Below are positions 23,557-35,940 of a stretch of DNA of 64,000 nt, piece by piece. Under the pieces are notes generated by a model that saw nothing but the letters and a program-made list of their open reading frames with translations, was not told where the DNA came from and searched no databases. The DNA is from Brienomyrus brachyistius. Lineage: Eukaryota; Chordata; Actinopteri; Osteoglossiformes; Mormyridae. The DNA is taken from contig NC_064535.1 of assembly GCF_023856365.1 (NCBI RefSeq), positions 9,444,363 through 9,508,362 on the forward strand, in the 5' to 3' direction. The number at the start of each line of letters is the position of its first letter. Position 1 is the stretch's first letter. The position numbers and the translations under genes are program-made.

Positions 23557-26500
23557 TTGTGATGATATCTTTGCGTGACAGCCTCTCCATTCATTTCTAT
23601 GGGGAAAACTCTAATCCCAACATGACAACTTTAACCCCCACCCAGCCCTAACCTTAACCATAAGTAACCAAACAAAATTTGAGCCTTTTGGGATTTTTAC
23701 TTTTTTGATTGCATTTGCAGATCTTTGTAGGGAACTTGAAAATTGTCGCCACAACGCAAAAGTCTTAGGCAGTCAAAGGAAATGTTTAAAGCTGTTAATC
23801 TGGCTAATAAGTGTACATTTTCTCAGAGCAAAAACACAGTTTGCCTTTAGAACATAATTGAGAGTAACACAATAAAACAAACAGGGGTATCTTCTGTTCT
23901 CCAAAAAGTTACTGATATTTTGCTGGGTAGCTAGTTGGACACAGCTTCAGTTCTCAAACCTCTCCTGGGGGCAGCCCAGCCATTCCGGGCATGTGTTAGA
24001 CGACACCACCAGCTTATTTAATTAACCGACTAAATTAGTATTTAAGTCAGAGAGACATTGATTAGTCGTATGAGGTCTGCTCATAGTCAAGTCAAAAACT
24101 CCTTGGGTGTGTTGGATGGTCGCTGCAAACACTGGGATGATTTTAAGAGAAGTTTTGAAATGGTTCAAGTCAACATGCTTTTAAAGGAATAGTATCAGTT
24201 TTTCACAGACATAATTTAATCATTATTTAAACTTTTAATCAGTACTGTATCCCTCAGAATCCTAATCGTTCAGTAGCATAATCGTTTCTTCTGAGACAGT
24301 GTCATCTCCCTATTTTGTCCATAACATCAACATCCCTCTTGAAGTAATGCGTAATCGATAACGTTTTTCTTTAGCTACTACCATTAGGCCATTACTAACT
24401 GGCTTCAGTCATTTAAGTGTTCGGTGAAACATTATGCAGTGGGTCACTGCAAAAGCTACTTTGTTGATCATGAGCATCAGTTACTTTGTTTCAAAAGCTC
24501 AGAGATGGGTCGTTTAGCAGCAGAATGCATGCTGGGAATACAAATTTTAACGTTCCTGAAGTTACTAGTTAACTCAAATTAGCTTTCCGAATTGAACTAC
24601 AGGTAGTACTACACATACTATCATTGTTCAGTTGAATTCGCACACGTGGGGGGAATTGTTTTGGTAATTCCCACACATTGATTTTTAGTCACATATGGAA
24701 TGGAAATGTTGCACTATAGAGGCCTGGATGAGGTAATGATATGCACCCGACCTTCATTCCAGTGGGCAGGTTATTGAGCGAAATGGTCGCTAACCGAAAA
24801 TCACCCCTGACTGTGCTTCGCACTGCAAGGATCACTGGCTGCTGCCATTTCATTCGAATAACTGCATGAGGACTTCATGCCAGCGTTACACTCATTGTCT
24901 CACTCCAGCCTGTGTTGTCAGCCATGTGAAGTTTTGGTCGAAAATGCACGCATTGCTTGGAAAATATTTATTTATTTATTTAGAATTACTATAATTCTTT
25001 GCCAATAATTTCTAACTTGGGGAGTCCCCGAACTAGGACACGGTGTATATATACACAAAAACACAAGATCTGGTAAAACAACAACACAGGAAAAAAACTA
25101 GCGGCTGTGTCGAGATTACAGGTCCCTGGGAATGGCATCATTCAGGTTTTCTGATAAGTTGGATCGAAACGAAATGGAGCGTGTTAATATATACTATTCC
25201 CACAGAACAAGGGGCTGGTGGAACTAATAAGTATGAAGCCAGGTCATGTGATACTCCCTGCAGAGATGATGATGTAATACTACATTTGGCTTATGAGTTA
25301 GCATTATGCCATACCACTCGAGTAATAGGAGAAATTTCACAGTGATCAAGATGGTCTTAGGCTAAGATTTAAAATGGCGACTACCTGAGAAGGTTGGATC
25401 TTTTCTGATGATCTGCTTCCTCTCAGGGTATATTTCTAACCCCCCCCCCCCCCCCCCTCAGTCCATGACATGTTGAGTGCTGAGGAACTAGAACTTTCGA
25501 GTTGGTTTAAATGGACAGATGGTAGGCTTTACTGTCCTCAGCAAAGGACTGACTTGGGTGGTCTTTGAGTATAATGTTGCCACCACTGAGGATTAATGGC
25601 ACTTTCTCTTTTTTTCGGTAGAATTTTTCAAAATGTCTACCACAAGCTGTCTTCCCTAGCTTGGCCCGAGGCCTGTCCAGGGCTGAAGAAGTTTTCAAAT
25701 GATGAGGACTGGTTTTCAAACAGTCTTTGTGCTTGCTTCCTCCTGGCTTTTAAGAAGCGAAGCAAGACTATTGCTTCACACATGATAAATCATTTGAAAA
25801 CTGCTTGCGTTAGCATCTTGGTAAAGAGGTTTCAGTAACGTTTGGCGTATTATTTTTTTACACTCTGATAAAGGAATTTCAGAATTTGTTCAAAAGTACC
25901 CAGATATCACAGGTGTTTATACATACTATTGAACAAAATGAATTTTGCACCTGTCTGTCTTGGATGTATGTTGAGAGGCTGTTATGGTTAAAAATGCTCG
26001 ATGGCTCTCAGTATTGTAAACAGTCTGGTCACATGAGTGAAATTAGTGGGATTTTTTTTTCTTTTTCTTTGTTTCACATGAATAAACTCCAAAAGCTGCA
26101 TACAGTTAGTTACAATTCTCCCTCTCTGTCTGTCTCACTTTCAACAGGCTGAAGTTTGGAAAGCGGTCTTACTTGAATTGTCTGTACTTCGCTATACTTT
26201 TGGTTAATTATATACTTCCATTGTACAAAGTTTGATGTAGAAAATGGCCCGTACAGTTTGGAGGTACGAGTGCCTTGCCAGAATAGCTAACCAGTATGAT
26301 AACGTACGATTACAGATAGCTTCGGAGCATTGGCAGACTCTTTCATCAATAGTTCCAAAAAAGATATGGGATCCCTGAAGTTCAAGAGCCATGTGAAGTC
26401 CGAAAACCCTGATTATCAGTTCCGGCTCGCGTACAAACTGCAGATATGCTTGCGCACACTTGCATACGTGCTTCTACACCATGATGACAGTTACCTTCGT

Positions 26501-29500
26501 CATTCATGGCCAGCTCCTAATTCATTAGCGTCCACATCTGCTAATTCGCTAGTAGGAAATTTTTTGTTTAACCTGTTTGTTTTTGACTTTTGTCCCCCAT
26601 ATATACAACCATGTGCAAATTGCCAAAAATTCAATGTTGAGAAATGCAGTATTAGGTCTTAATATATTCCGGTTTTCAGGACAGGCTCTTAAAGCAGGTC
26701 TTCCAGAATACACCATCTGAAGTGGTCTGGCAGTGCCCCAGTCGGGTATGTCGTAACTGCAGGGTGGCAAGGCTCCTGTTTAGTAAACAGAGTAGCATGT
26801 ATGGATGAGTGGCCTCTCAGACTCGCAGTTATGCTGTTACAGCTGGGTGTGAATTCTCTGGCAGTCTGTCTCATTAATAGGATACATGAGTGAGATGGGA
26901 ACATAGGGTGCTACGTGGGTGGATATCGTGTAACAAGCTCATCTGGAAAAGCTGTCTTCAAGATTCTTATCATAACTGGGGGGCAATATACTGTTAAGAT
27001 GTCCAAATTGTAGATGGACACTTTGGGGAATAAGCCGAGTATGACAACTTAAAAAAACCTTCAGAATGTAGTTTATGCTCCTTTGCACTTGGCATCTGGC
27101 CCTCACCCGTAACCTTTCTGTATTCGTGTCTCTCTCCTCTCGTGGCTCGGCGGGCTAAGCCTCTATGCTCGTGATCGAAAGGTCGCCACGTCAAACCCCA
27201 GCCTCTGCTAAACGGTTACAGGCCCGCGGGCCCTTAAGCAAGGCCCTTAACCCCCAGCTCCAGGGGCACTGCATGCTGACTGACCCGGTGCTGAATGATC
27301 TTGTGCTGACCTCCAAGCTTGCTCTCACCTGTGTCTGTGTGTCTCTTGGAGAGCGCAATAGGCGAAAAGACAAGAAAACATTAAGGAAGTATCGTTATTA
27401 TAATTGTATCTTTTTGCCTGATATGGAAGTTGTGGGGGTGAATCTGGAGTTTGGGTTTTCTTTTCTGAATTATACCATCCTCAGAAATGCACAGTGGGCA
27501 TTTCACCACACTGCTGCATCTTCCATTTATTGTCTCCTCACTAACTCGGCTTTGAGGTCACAAACGATGCCCCTTTTCCCAGGCATGCAATTCGTGGGGT
27601 ACGGGGGGCATCTTGTTCATAGCTGAGCTGCGTTCCTAGTGGCTGGAGGTAGTGGGGGGGGGAGACGACATGCCTGGGCATGTATCCAGCAGTGAGCTTC
27701 TGCACCCTGCCCCAACAGACAGATGGAGCTTAATACACACCTTACTGTACATCCCTCAACACTTGTCAATATACAAAGCACCAGGTTCATTATATTTTAA
27801 TTATTGAGATTTTTCCACTCAGAATAGGTTCACTTTCCTTTTGTGAGGCTGTGCGCGTGTATGGCTTTGTGAGAGGATGAAAGGATGGTTTGCTTGTTCC
27901 TGTCTTGATATTTTTGGGGGACACTCCTTCAACGAGACTTACCATCCGAGCAGCTGCTCAGATTACTCTTCTGGAACAAAGCCCTCGGTTCCTTATAGTG
28001 CAGAGTAGGGCCTGTCGAAAAGCAATGAAATGAGAATCTGCGTAAACCCTAGAGATTTTTTTTTTTTTGGGGGGAGGGGGGGTGTTTTCAAAATCGTGTT
28101 TTTCTGGGCCCAGCAGCTGCAATGCAAATTGGATTTTACAGAGTGCCACTTGCACCGCCTTGTATAACATTTCAGCGGGAACTAAATTGCCATCGGTCCT
28201 GTTAAATGTAGTTTTACACTGTTTATCCCTTGACATTTTGAATGCTAGACTAGTGAAAATAGAATTACAAGCTGACTTATTTAATAGCAACTGACAGTGG
28301 TTTAATCCCCCCCTTATGCTTTATGTGCACAGCGAGTGGAAGCACGTTATCTATATCTCTAGTGGTCATGTCTTACTTAATGCATTGCTGCTGTGGTTTA
28401 GCTGAACAACTGCTGCAGCAAAACACTGTGACCTGTTTTGGTTGGTTACACGCTCCTCTCTACAGGCTAAGCTTCCAAACAAAGCTTTGGAGCCCAGGCA
28501 GGAAAGGCCTGTTTCTCATGCATGCCACCCAGTGACCAATGCAGTGCAGTCTACCTCCAACAAGTGTAGGCTTTGTGCAAAGGCGTCTGTTCTCCCCCTT
28601 TTGCAGTAGAGTATGTAGCAGTTAAGGACTTGCCTTGCTGTTACCCTAGAACAAGATTGCTAGCTTGAATATTTCTGGGGGAAGATAAATATAAAAATTT
28701 TGATGTAAGGAATAGGGTAGCACAGTGGCTCTTTGGGAACAGTATTGCTTCACACCTCCAGTGTCAAGGGTTGGAATCCTGCTCTTGTTGCGCAAGCGTG
28801 TTACGGTATGGTTACGGTAATCGGTGTTGCTAAATTGTTTATTAGTATTGTTTATAGTGGGTGACAGTGAGTAGTTTAGGCACCCTGTGGTGCACTGGCA
28901 TCCCATCCAGGGTGTTTCACCTTCCTGTACAGTGTTAGGCCTCAGACCTCCATACAGACATGGATACAGTAGGATTGCATCCAGGCGAACGCAGTTCTGC
29001 GATCAGCTGTTGCCCCTGGTCGTGGGGGCATTTGGGGACTATTACCAAACGTGTACACATGCATAAGCATTATCAATCTGTCAGCTGCCCTCTGTCTGCC
29101 ACGTCGCATTTGCTGCATGTGTATTTGTGGTCATATGCTGTGTGTGATTCCCATTCAGCTTGGAAATGAGAAATAAAGTGCGAGAGACCCTGCTTAATCC
29201 CCCGACATTACGCCCAGTGTGACTGAACTGGGTCTAGCCCCAGTGTGGGATCCTGCACGACAGTTCTGAAGTCGCATGAACACAGTCAAGATTGCAGATT
29301 TAGGTTTTGATTGGAGCTGTATTGCATCTAATGAATGTTTTTATAGAATATTTAAATATTTCTATATTTAAAATATAAAACATTGTCTACCCACTTTTTC
29401 TTCTGTCTTGCTCATGCTTAAATGTCATAAAAATGTTGTTTTACTTCTGGCAACTGGCAAAATCTATAATTTTGTATCTGAAATGTTACAAATACATTAT

Positions 29501-30366
29501 TAAATGCATTACTGATGGGTGTAAGTTAAACTGCATTGGTGGAAGCTCACTAGCTCGGTGTTCTGCTATGACTGTATGATATACAGTTAAGATTACTGAA
29601 TACTAGGGCTGCTCGATTATGGCAAAAATCATAATCACAATTATTTTGGTCAATATTTAGATTACAATTAACGCGATTACTCATTGACTTTGGAAATAAT
29701 CATGCCTTTAGTGAACTTTTAACATCTTATTTCTTTGTACTAATAAACTCCTATAAATGTGATTCAATTGAGAAACATTAAAAAAATAAAAAAACGTATG
29801 GAAGACAAAATGGGAGCATCATTGTGAAACGAAATGTGGCACAATAATCGTTTTATCTCGATTTTAGATTTGTTGTGATATAATAATAATAATTGAAAGC
29901 CAATATCATAAATGAAATTATTTTAATCGCCCAGCCCTAGTAAAAAATATGTTGGAATGACTGAAATCACTCTCGTGCATTGATGGGGCAACAGTACCAA
30001 ATCACATGATCTTCCCCCTTCCCCCCCCCCCCCCCATTCCAGAAACTTTCCCTACGGAACTTCCAGAGTCTTAGCTGGCCTGGCATCAGTGGGGCTGACA
30101 GCTGCCTGTCAAGTGAAGTGCCGCCTTCCTACAGCAACACTGACCTCTGTGGGACTGATCTCACCCCGGTGTGTGGCCTTAAAGCAAATCCTGAACAGAA
30201 AAACGGGGGCGGCGGGGGCAGCACAGACGACTTTTCGAACGAAGCCCTGGACAGTGATTCCGTCACATCCGAGGATCTGACGGATAACGCGAAAGAGAGC
30301 GATGCAGAGAGGGACGTCAGTCAGCTAGGAGGTGAACTGGACATTGAGCAGATTGAAAGGAACTGA
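19023..30366 (+). CDS. fam53b: FAM53B (simplet), complete coding sequence
   Basis: Four coding exons, 19023-19103, 20073-20115, 22291-22991 and 30043-30366, with canonical GT/AG sites and matching phases, give 382 residues (mammalian protein about 420). Family hallmarks are DRWRDL at 44-49, PPSKRQCRSHSLS at 114-126, SRVWTPVEKRRCHSGGS at 133-149, MQRSSSFSLPAR at 164-175, LSRSRSQPCVLNDKK at 236-250, a basic nuclear-localisation cluster KKISMKRRRP at 249-258, and the C-terminal signature GELDIEQIERN at 372-382. The protein has no catalytic domain and is predicted disordered and serine-rich. In zebrafish and mammals FAM53B supports nuclear localisation of beta-catenin and cell proliferation, so a nuclear role in Wnt signalling is expected. 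The KRQCRS and RSRSQP motifs separate it from shadow ORFs; the N-terminal two exons are the more divergent part. Confidence 0.94.
20073..20115 (+). CDS. fam53b: FAM53B coding exon 2 (43 bp)
   Basis: Acceptor ctgtttacag, donor GTAAGT. Encodes TMNRGTALFSFASV plus one base that completes a Glu codon with exon 3; aligns with the family segment MSxGPTLFSCGIME. The phase fit on both sides is the main support. A poly-C tract starts 7 bases after the donor GT begins. Confidence 0.82.
20123..20156. repeat. Poly-C tract (C8-TT-C24)
   Basis: Starts 7 bases after the first base of FAM53B intron 2. Other C runs: near 18727-18743, 25441-25457, and 30021-30035 (just before the exon 4 acceptor). Confidence 0.95.
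22081..22114. repeat. (TG)17 microsatellite
   Basis: Perfect dinucleotide run about 175 bp upstream of FAM53B exon 3. Confidence 0.98.
22291..22991 (+). CDS. fam53b: FAM53B coding exon 3 (main exon)
   Basis: 701 bp after acceptor tgtcgcag, ending LTKMTQ before donor GTCAGT. GC-rich and carrying nearly all recognised family motifs (residues 43-275). The long antisense ORF at 22226-22789 is a shadow of this exon. Confidence 0.96.
23521..23553. repeat. (AC)16 microsatellite
   Basis: Perfect dinucleotide run, FAM53B intron 3. Confidence 0.98.
23555..23765. repeat. Dispersed non-coding repeat (CCCTAACCTTAACCATAAG)
   Basis: Contains ATGGGGAAAACTCTAATCCC, AGCCCTAACCTTAACCATAA and CCAAACAAAATTTGAG, a string pattern I recognise as a common fish dispersed element, class uncertain. 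Directly after the AC repeat. Confidence 0.5.
27135..27385 (+). repeat. tRNA-derived SINE
   Basis: GTGGCTCGGCGGGCTAAGCC and GGTCGCCACGTCAAACCCC form a tRNA-like head with A and B boxes, followed by the body motif AAGCAAGGCCCTTAACCCCC. FAM53B intron 3. Confidence 0.65.
28705..28960 (+). repeat. GGTTAGCAC-family repeat, decayed
   Basis: GGGTAGCACAGTGGCTC start, GGTTGGAATCCTGCTC in the B-box position, and GGTGCACTGGCATCCCATCC later follow the same order as the 37.4-kb copy, with gaps. Confidence 0.5.
29601..29942. mobile_element. MITE with 19-bp terminal inverted repeats (hAT-like)
   Basis: Left end TACTAGGGCTGCTCGATTA (29601-29619) and right end TAATCGCCCAGCCCTAGTA (29924-29942) are reverse complements with two mismatches. 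AT-rich 300-bp interior without ORF. The GGGCTG(C/G)(T/G)CGATTA ends are typical of fish non-autonomous DNA elements. Lies 100 bp before the FAM53B last exon. Confidence 0.85.
30043..30366 (+). CDS. fam53b: FAM53B coding exon 4 and stop
   Basis: Acceptor attccag preceded by a 15-C run. Starts KLSLRNFQSLSWPGISG, has a Gly run, then an acidic Ser/Asp-rich stretch and the conserved GELDIEQIERN before TGA at 30364-30366. Confidence 0.95.
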   Translation, partial: KLSLRNFQSLSWPGISGADSCLSSEVPPSYSNTDLCGTDLTPVCGLKANPEQKNGGGGGSTDDFSNEALDSDSVTSEDLTDNAKESDAERDVSQLGGELDIEQIERN

Positions 30367-31160
30367 GCGCATGGTTCTTTCAAATGGTTGAGTTGTAAAA
30401 GTAGACAAGTGTAAGAGTCTGTGAAAGTAGAGGGAAGGGATGAAGAAAGTGATTAGAGGGTGGCGAACATTCATAACCATCAGAAGACTTGGTTTGCAGA
30501 GGCACTGCGGAATTCCTGTGTTTCTCTGTCACTTGGGGTATTGTCTTCTCCCCCCACCCCACTCTCCGGCTTCCTTGTGACCCTCAGGATCAGGGAATAG
30601 CTGGCAAGTTGGAGTCACTGCTTGCATGGAAGATGTAGGGGGAGGTTTGCTCAGTAGCGACTTCTCAACCTCTCCAGCAACCTGACGGCTCCTGTACAGC
30701 AATAAGGAGCAAACAAAGAGGTTTGTATAAAATTCTTGATGACGGGCCGCAAATGGCATTCTTAATACAGGGGCATATGATGGCCTGATGGAAAGAGCTT
30801 GGAGAGTGACGCGTTCTGATCAACACCTTCCTCGACATACCGACACGCCTCATATTGCAACATTACTGGGCTGTATTTTACAAGAAAAATAAATAAAATA
30901 ACATGGAGTTTGCTCCATTGGCCGGTTCTGCATCTCGGAAAGAAATTTATGCTTAAAGCATTAATTTGCATTTCTACGGTTTAATAAACAAATTTCTATT
31001 GGAATAAACACTGATTTTTTTTTATTTTATTTTATTTTACTGTACTGCTAATATCTATATTTTTGTAAGTATGATTGTCAAATGCAATCTGTTTGTTTGA
31101 ATGGAGAAAAATACAGAAAAATGCTTCTGTAACAACTGAATAAACATGCAGATTGTTTTA
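30367..31160 (+). terminator. FAM53B 3' untranslated region with poly(A) signals
   Basis: Non-coding after the stop. AATAAA-type signals occur near 30886-30895, near 31000 and at 31139-31144; the last is followed by a T/G-rich stretch and is the likeliest distal end. Choice among them is inferred. Confidence 0.5.
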
Positions 31161-33169
31161 TCGGGTCTCTTACTTTGGCCAGTAAGTACCACGAATGCCT
31201 TTTTAAGTGTGGAAGAAAGAGAATTATATGCCACTGGCAGGAAATTGTGCTTATCTTAGAAATCTCAGTTGCACGACTTCCATTTCGTTACACACCGAAC
31301 AAGGTTGGGTGGTTTAGCTTGGAGTATGAGGGGGGCTTGTCTGATGTGGAACCCGGTGGAAACCTCTGTAATCTCTATCTGAGCACTCGTTTACACATCT
31401 GTGTAAATGTAAAGTGGGGCTAAGCATGCCATTCTTTTAATCCCATGCTCATAGATGGAGTTTCTCAACTTTTCCTGACATTGTTTGGATACCAGGGCAA
31501 GCAAACACAGGGCTAAGATGAAGGAAGACTCTTAATCCATTTGTCAAGTTATCATTTACATCTTCTCAGTGTTATTTAATTTTAATGTCTAAAACCGGGA
31601 AACCCAGCATAATTGCTTCTTCATAAGCTGCCAAGAACAAAATCGAATGTAGGCCTTTTCTAATGTAACTTATGCCAACATTTAAATCAAAGCATGTTTG
31701 ATGTGAAGCTACCAGCATAAATCTCAGAGCAACTGTTATTTCCCTTAATTCGGCACCTAAGCTATTCTGCGTGTGTCAGCTGTTTGCTATAGATCTATGC
31801 CAGCACATGCACATTTGTGATGCTGGCAGCATCTCCCAGCAGGGCTTATGCTATGCAGATGTGGGCCAGCCATGTAATTCCCAGCTCTAGGACGGCGCAG
31901 AAATGCTACCCTGGTGGTCTGAGGTAGAGCATATAGTTTCCTTTCATTAAAGGCTTTGCACTCCTGTGCACTAGAGCGTGCACAAACATAGCATCAACTA
32001 TGAAAGTGAAAATGTGACTATTCTGGGGGGGGGGGAAAGTGTTCTCTACCTTTGTACAGGTTTCTGTCGCGAAATACGTACTCAGTTTCAGAGAGGTAAA
32101 GTAAATGTGACCCACACATACCTGATTGATGCTTGGGCAATGTTAGATTTGAGATCGTTGGATGGTAAGTATGAACAGTAGCTCTGAGTATCTTCTTTTG
32201 TTTGAGACAAAAAGAACCACACCTGCAAAGTTGTAACCAGGTTCGGCTGCATGGTCACCTTTACCTCTTGCCAGTAACTTGACCTTTGACCTTGGGTAGC
32301 AGATACAGGGCAGAATACTCACCAGGCATTGAAATTTAGAAACGCTTCTTGGCATCTGTATGATTTTGCTCAGAGCGTCGCCTTTTCCACCTAGAATAGT
32401 ATTCTATTCTAAACCAACCAGTCATGCACAAAGGAAACCCTATAAAAAATATTTGGCGAGCCTTCCATTCTCTTAACTGTTTTCAGTGTCACTATGTATT
32501 GAAATATCAAACTCCTACCCTATAGTGTATTGTCCAAAAAACTGCTGTTACGAGGCTGGGGGGCATGGAAACTATTCAAAATAAAGGAAAGGGCTTCCCT
32601 GTTTGGCCGTTGAAAGTGAGAAACCTGTTCAGAGAGTCTTTCTCAGAACACAAAGGGAAAGTATCTGGCTGGTTATAGGCTGCAAACAAACCGCCGGGTT
32701 TCCATGGCTTTCAGAAGCAACTCTGAAAATGCTCTTTGGTATCCAGTCAGCTGAGTCCCCACTTCCTGTCTGGCAGGAAGTGTGCATAAAAGTCGAAATG
32801 GTACAAGGCAGATAGTCAAGAAGGTGGCAATACCCATTGGCCTATAAATAGAGTGTGGAGTGACAGCAGGTGATTAACGCGGAAACAAAGTAGAGCTGCG
32901 TAACGCAGATGTTAATAGGACTGTCAGGCACGAAACAGCAGCGTTTCTCTAAAAAGCCGAATACGTATCTTGTGGAACGATGGGAGATAAATGACCTATA
33001 AAAATGTATATTTAGTAAACAACTGATTGCAATAAACATCTTTTAACATGAACGTCAGTGTTTATTGATGTTCATTTAGTTTTATCACAGTTGGTCACAG
33101 AACACGACTGAATGAACTAATCGATTAAAGTAATCAGTTACTCGTGGAAAACCATGCCGATTCAAGTAC

Positions 33170-33860
33170 TTTATCTCATTACGTTACTGCTTCAACACGT
33201 TTTGCAAAACTCTACACACAGCTATCATTGTAAGCACACCTGTTGCTTTCGTAGAAACGCCATGGTCAGCAATCAAAACACAATGAGCTAATGTAGGAAA
33301 ACACTCATCACCTGTGCAAACACAATAAATCAAAATGATTAACTTGGTTTCCTATGTATGTTTTAATATAGTCACAGAAGAAGAGAGAATATAGAGGGAA
33401 AGAGGTTTAGGAAAACGCAGAGGACAAGGAAAAACATTATTTCAAATGAGTGATTTTGGTTGACTTTGTCATCAACTATAGCTATGAGAGAAGTTGGACA
33501 GCAGGTCCACCCCAATTTGGGTTGGAACACTGTAGCTGGAATCATTAGGGCAATTCACACTGAAGGTAGGCAAGTCTCACAGTATAGTTACACAATTATG
33601 ACCATCAAATAGTGAGCGAAACCATATCTTCAGTCTAGAGAAGGAAAAGAAGAAATCATTGATTTATTGCTGCAAATAATGTCATCAGGAAGACAAGAAG
33701 ACATCACAGAGGACAATGGCATGTTAGTATGCGGAATCTTGCTAAATCCACTTCTGATGACATACTAGGAAAAAACAGGGTGAATATGAAGCAAATCTAT
33801 CAGTTCCCACTTGCGAGCAGCACAGGACACGTGATGAGCCCGAATTTGCAAGCTAACAAA
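33170..33860 (+). pseudogene. IS630/Tc1-like DDE transposon remnant, N-terminal half
   Basis: Frameshifted reading gives REVGQQVHPNLGWNTVAGII, EEIIDLLLQIMSSG, EDNGML and VNMKQIYQFPLA, in the order of the helix-turn-helix half of a transposase family common in fish genomes (DDE_3 type). The catalytic half is missing. The upstream AT-rich part with AAAACTCTACACACAGC also matches the 54-kb copy, so it is probably element end sequence. Boundaries approximate. Confidence 0.7.
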
Positions 33861-34369
33861 AGGGCTGAACTTCATTCTGGCCAGTTATTTTGTTCTGTTT
33901 TCTCCATCTCTGGCTGCGATATGTGTCGCCTTCCCACTGCTCTACAAAATGCAACGCTTCACAGATGTGGTGGACGGAGAAAACATGGTAAACAGATTTC
34001 CTGCTAGAACATACGTTTTACCGCAGGCTTGGGTTTCACTATTTGACGGCAACAAGAGAGATGCCCCCCTGCGAACGTTTGTCCATAGATCATGCTTTAA
34101 ATCAGTGGAGAGCAGAGATGGCTTTAGAGAGCAAAAGAAAATCATATTAACGACTTGTCTTTACCAATATGATGGCCATGTAGGTATTATGAAGTCCTCA
34201 GCTGTGGGAAATAAAACTGCATGTACTGAACTGCAATTTCCATTTAGCCAATGTCCTGAAGACCGATTCTAATTGGGTGATACTTTATCTGCTTATTCTC
34301 TCCAAAAAGCGATATGATGTTAAACAACAGCAGGAATCACCAGAGGTGCCAGTCAGTCCGTCTTGAACT

Positions 34370-34460
34370 GTTCCTTCATCCATCTTCTTACCACCTATTC
34401 TGATCAGGGTCACTGGGAGGGACAGGGCCTATACCAGGCAGCCTAGGGCTTAAGGTAGTG
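34370..34460 (-). repeat. GGTTAGCAC-family repeat, 3' fragment
   Basis: TCATCCATCTTCTTACCACC then GATCAGGGTCACTGGGAGGG and ATACCAGGCAGCCTAGG match the reverse of the repeat's 3' end. Confidence 0.5.
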
Positions 34461-35329
34461 GTACATTCCAGATGTGATGACATCCATGGTACCGGCATAT
34501 ACCATCTTGCTTTAGATTGCAGGGGGAAACCTATGTAACAAGAAAATATTTGAAACTCCGCAAGGGCATGAAGGTGTGCCATCCATGAGCAACCATGCCC
34601 ACCTCCACCTTGTTCCTCCATAATAATGTTACTTATTGACTATGATGTAACAAAGCAGTTAAATTATGCATGAGTGGTTTCCTGAAAATTACTTATTAAA
34701 CCATTATTAATCACATTATTAACCTCATCCCTGGACTATAATCAATACAAGGTACTTCCTGCCCTCATTCACTTTTGAAATAGCTACCAGTACTACAGAA
34801 ATCCAAATTAAATTTCCATCTTTGTATGATTATAACTACATCAACAAACTGGGAATCCTGTAACCTGACAACGCACATTCATTTCATCTACACCTTTGAG
34901 CCTGGAGTCACTCATTTAGCAGTTAGTTATAGGATGTAACCGAATAATGAGTTACTACATTAGTCTTTCCTAAGTTCTGTAAAATAGCTATTAGAAAGGA
35001 GAAGACTGATTTTTTTTTTTTGCACGTTCCTGTAAAAACAACATTTTCAAGAAAAGAGAAGAGATGGGACAGGAAAAATAATTATATACAAACACAGTAA
35101 ACGAAACAATAATTCTTTGTCCACAATACTTTCATTAGGGTAGTGGCTCTACATATACTTCCCTTAAATATATAATCTACTTTCTAGCACAATGTAGTAA
35201 AATGATTATGCACTAATAATACTTTAAATCATCTAAAGCTAAAAAGCATTACATTATTTTATTTATAGACTGTAATGTATTTCTTTGTAGACCATTAATT
35301 ATTTAAATACGATGGGACATCGCTACCAC

Positions 35330-35940
35330 CTCTTCTTGCAGCAGCAAACGCCTGTTTCTCATGCGTTGCCCTTCTCTCAGGCATCATAGGCCTTAGGTAC
35401 TCTATAGGGCTCTCCAATGGGCACCTCCTCAATCGGCGTTTTGTTGACTAGCCCACGACACCTTGGCAAGGTTCAACAGTGGAACCGCTCCCTCCTTCAC
35501 TCAGGTCTGACTAACCTCTTGCCCACCAATGCTCACTCCTCTTAAACTACAGCCACCTGCACAGTGTTTCTGTCCTTCTTGAGATATCAGCGACTAGCTA
35601 CTTACAGGCTGGACCTTTGAACCCAGGGACCCCCAGGGCTCTCCAGAGCGTCCGTCCTGGAAAACCCCTACACCCAACCTCAAATGGGAGATTGTAGACT
35701 CTCCGTCCTCTCTGTTCGCTCTTCTGGACAAGGCGCTGATATTTCCCAAGCTTGCACTCATGAGCCTCCTGAACTCTTTCCTCCCAAGGTACTGTCAGCT
35801 CCACCAGGGCCATCTGCTTCACTGCTATGGACCAAAGGACTAGGTTTTCATGGAAGCTACCTTGGTAGGCAACTGAAACCAGTTCACGGTTTTCGGAAAG
35901 TATCAGAAAATACTGGGAAAAGTCACATTGCAATGTTTTT
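35330..35940 (-). pseudogene. Retrotransposon ORF fragment
   Basis: Minus strand open to 35598: ALVELTVPWEERVQEAHECK, then KYQRLVQ and VGCRGFPGRTLW, a segment I recognise from repetitive reverse-transcriptase-associated ORFs abundant in fish genomes (LINE-type downstream region). Continues with stops to about 35340 (WLWFKRSEHWW-like). No RT catalytic motif is present, so it is a truncated, dead copy. Confidence 0.6.

Larger units (their letters stand above)
22992..30042 (+). other. FAM53B intron 3
   Basis: About 7 kb holding the AC repeat, a dispersed repeat, a SINE (27.1 kb), a decayed GGTTAGCAC-family copy (28.7 kb) and a MITE (29.6 kb). No further coding exon recognised. Confidence 0.65.
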
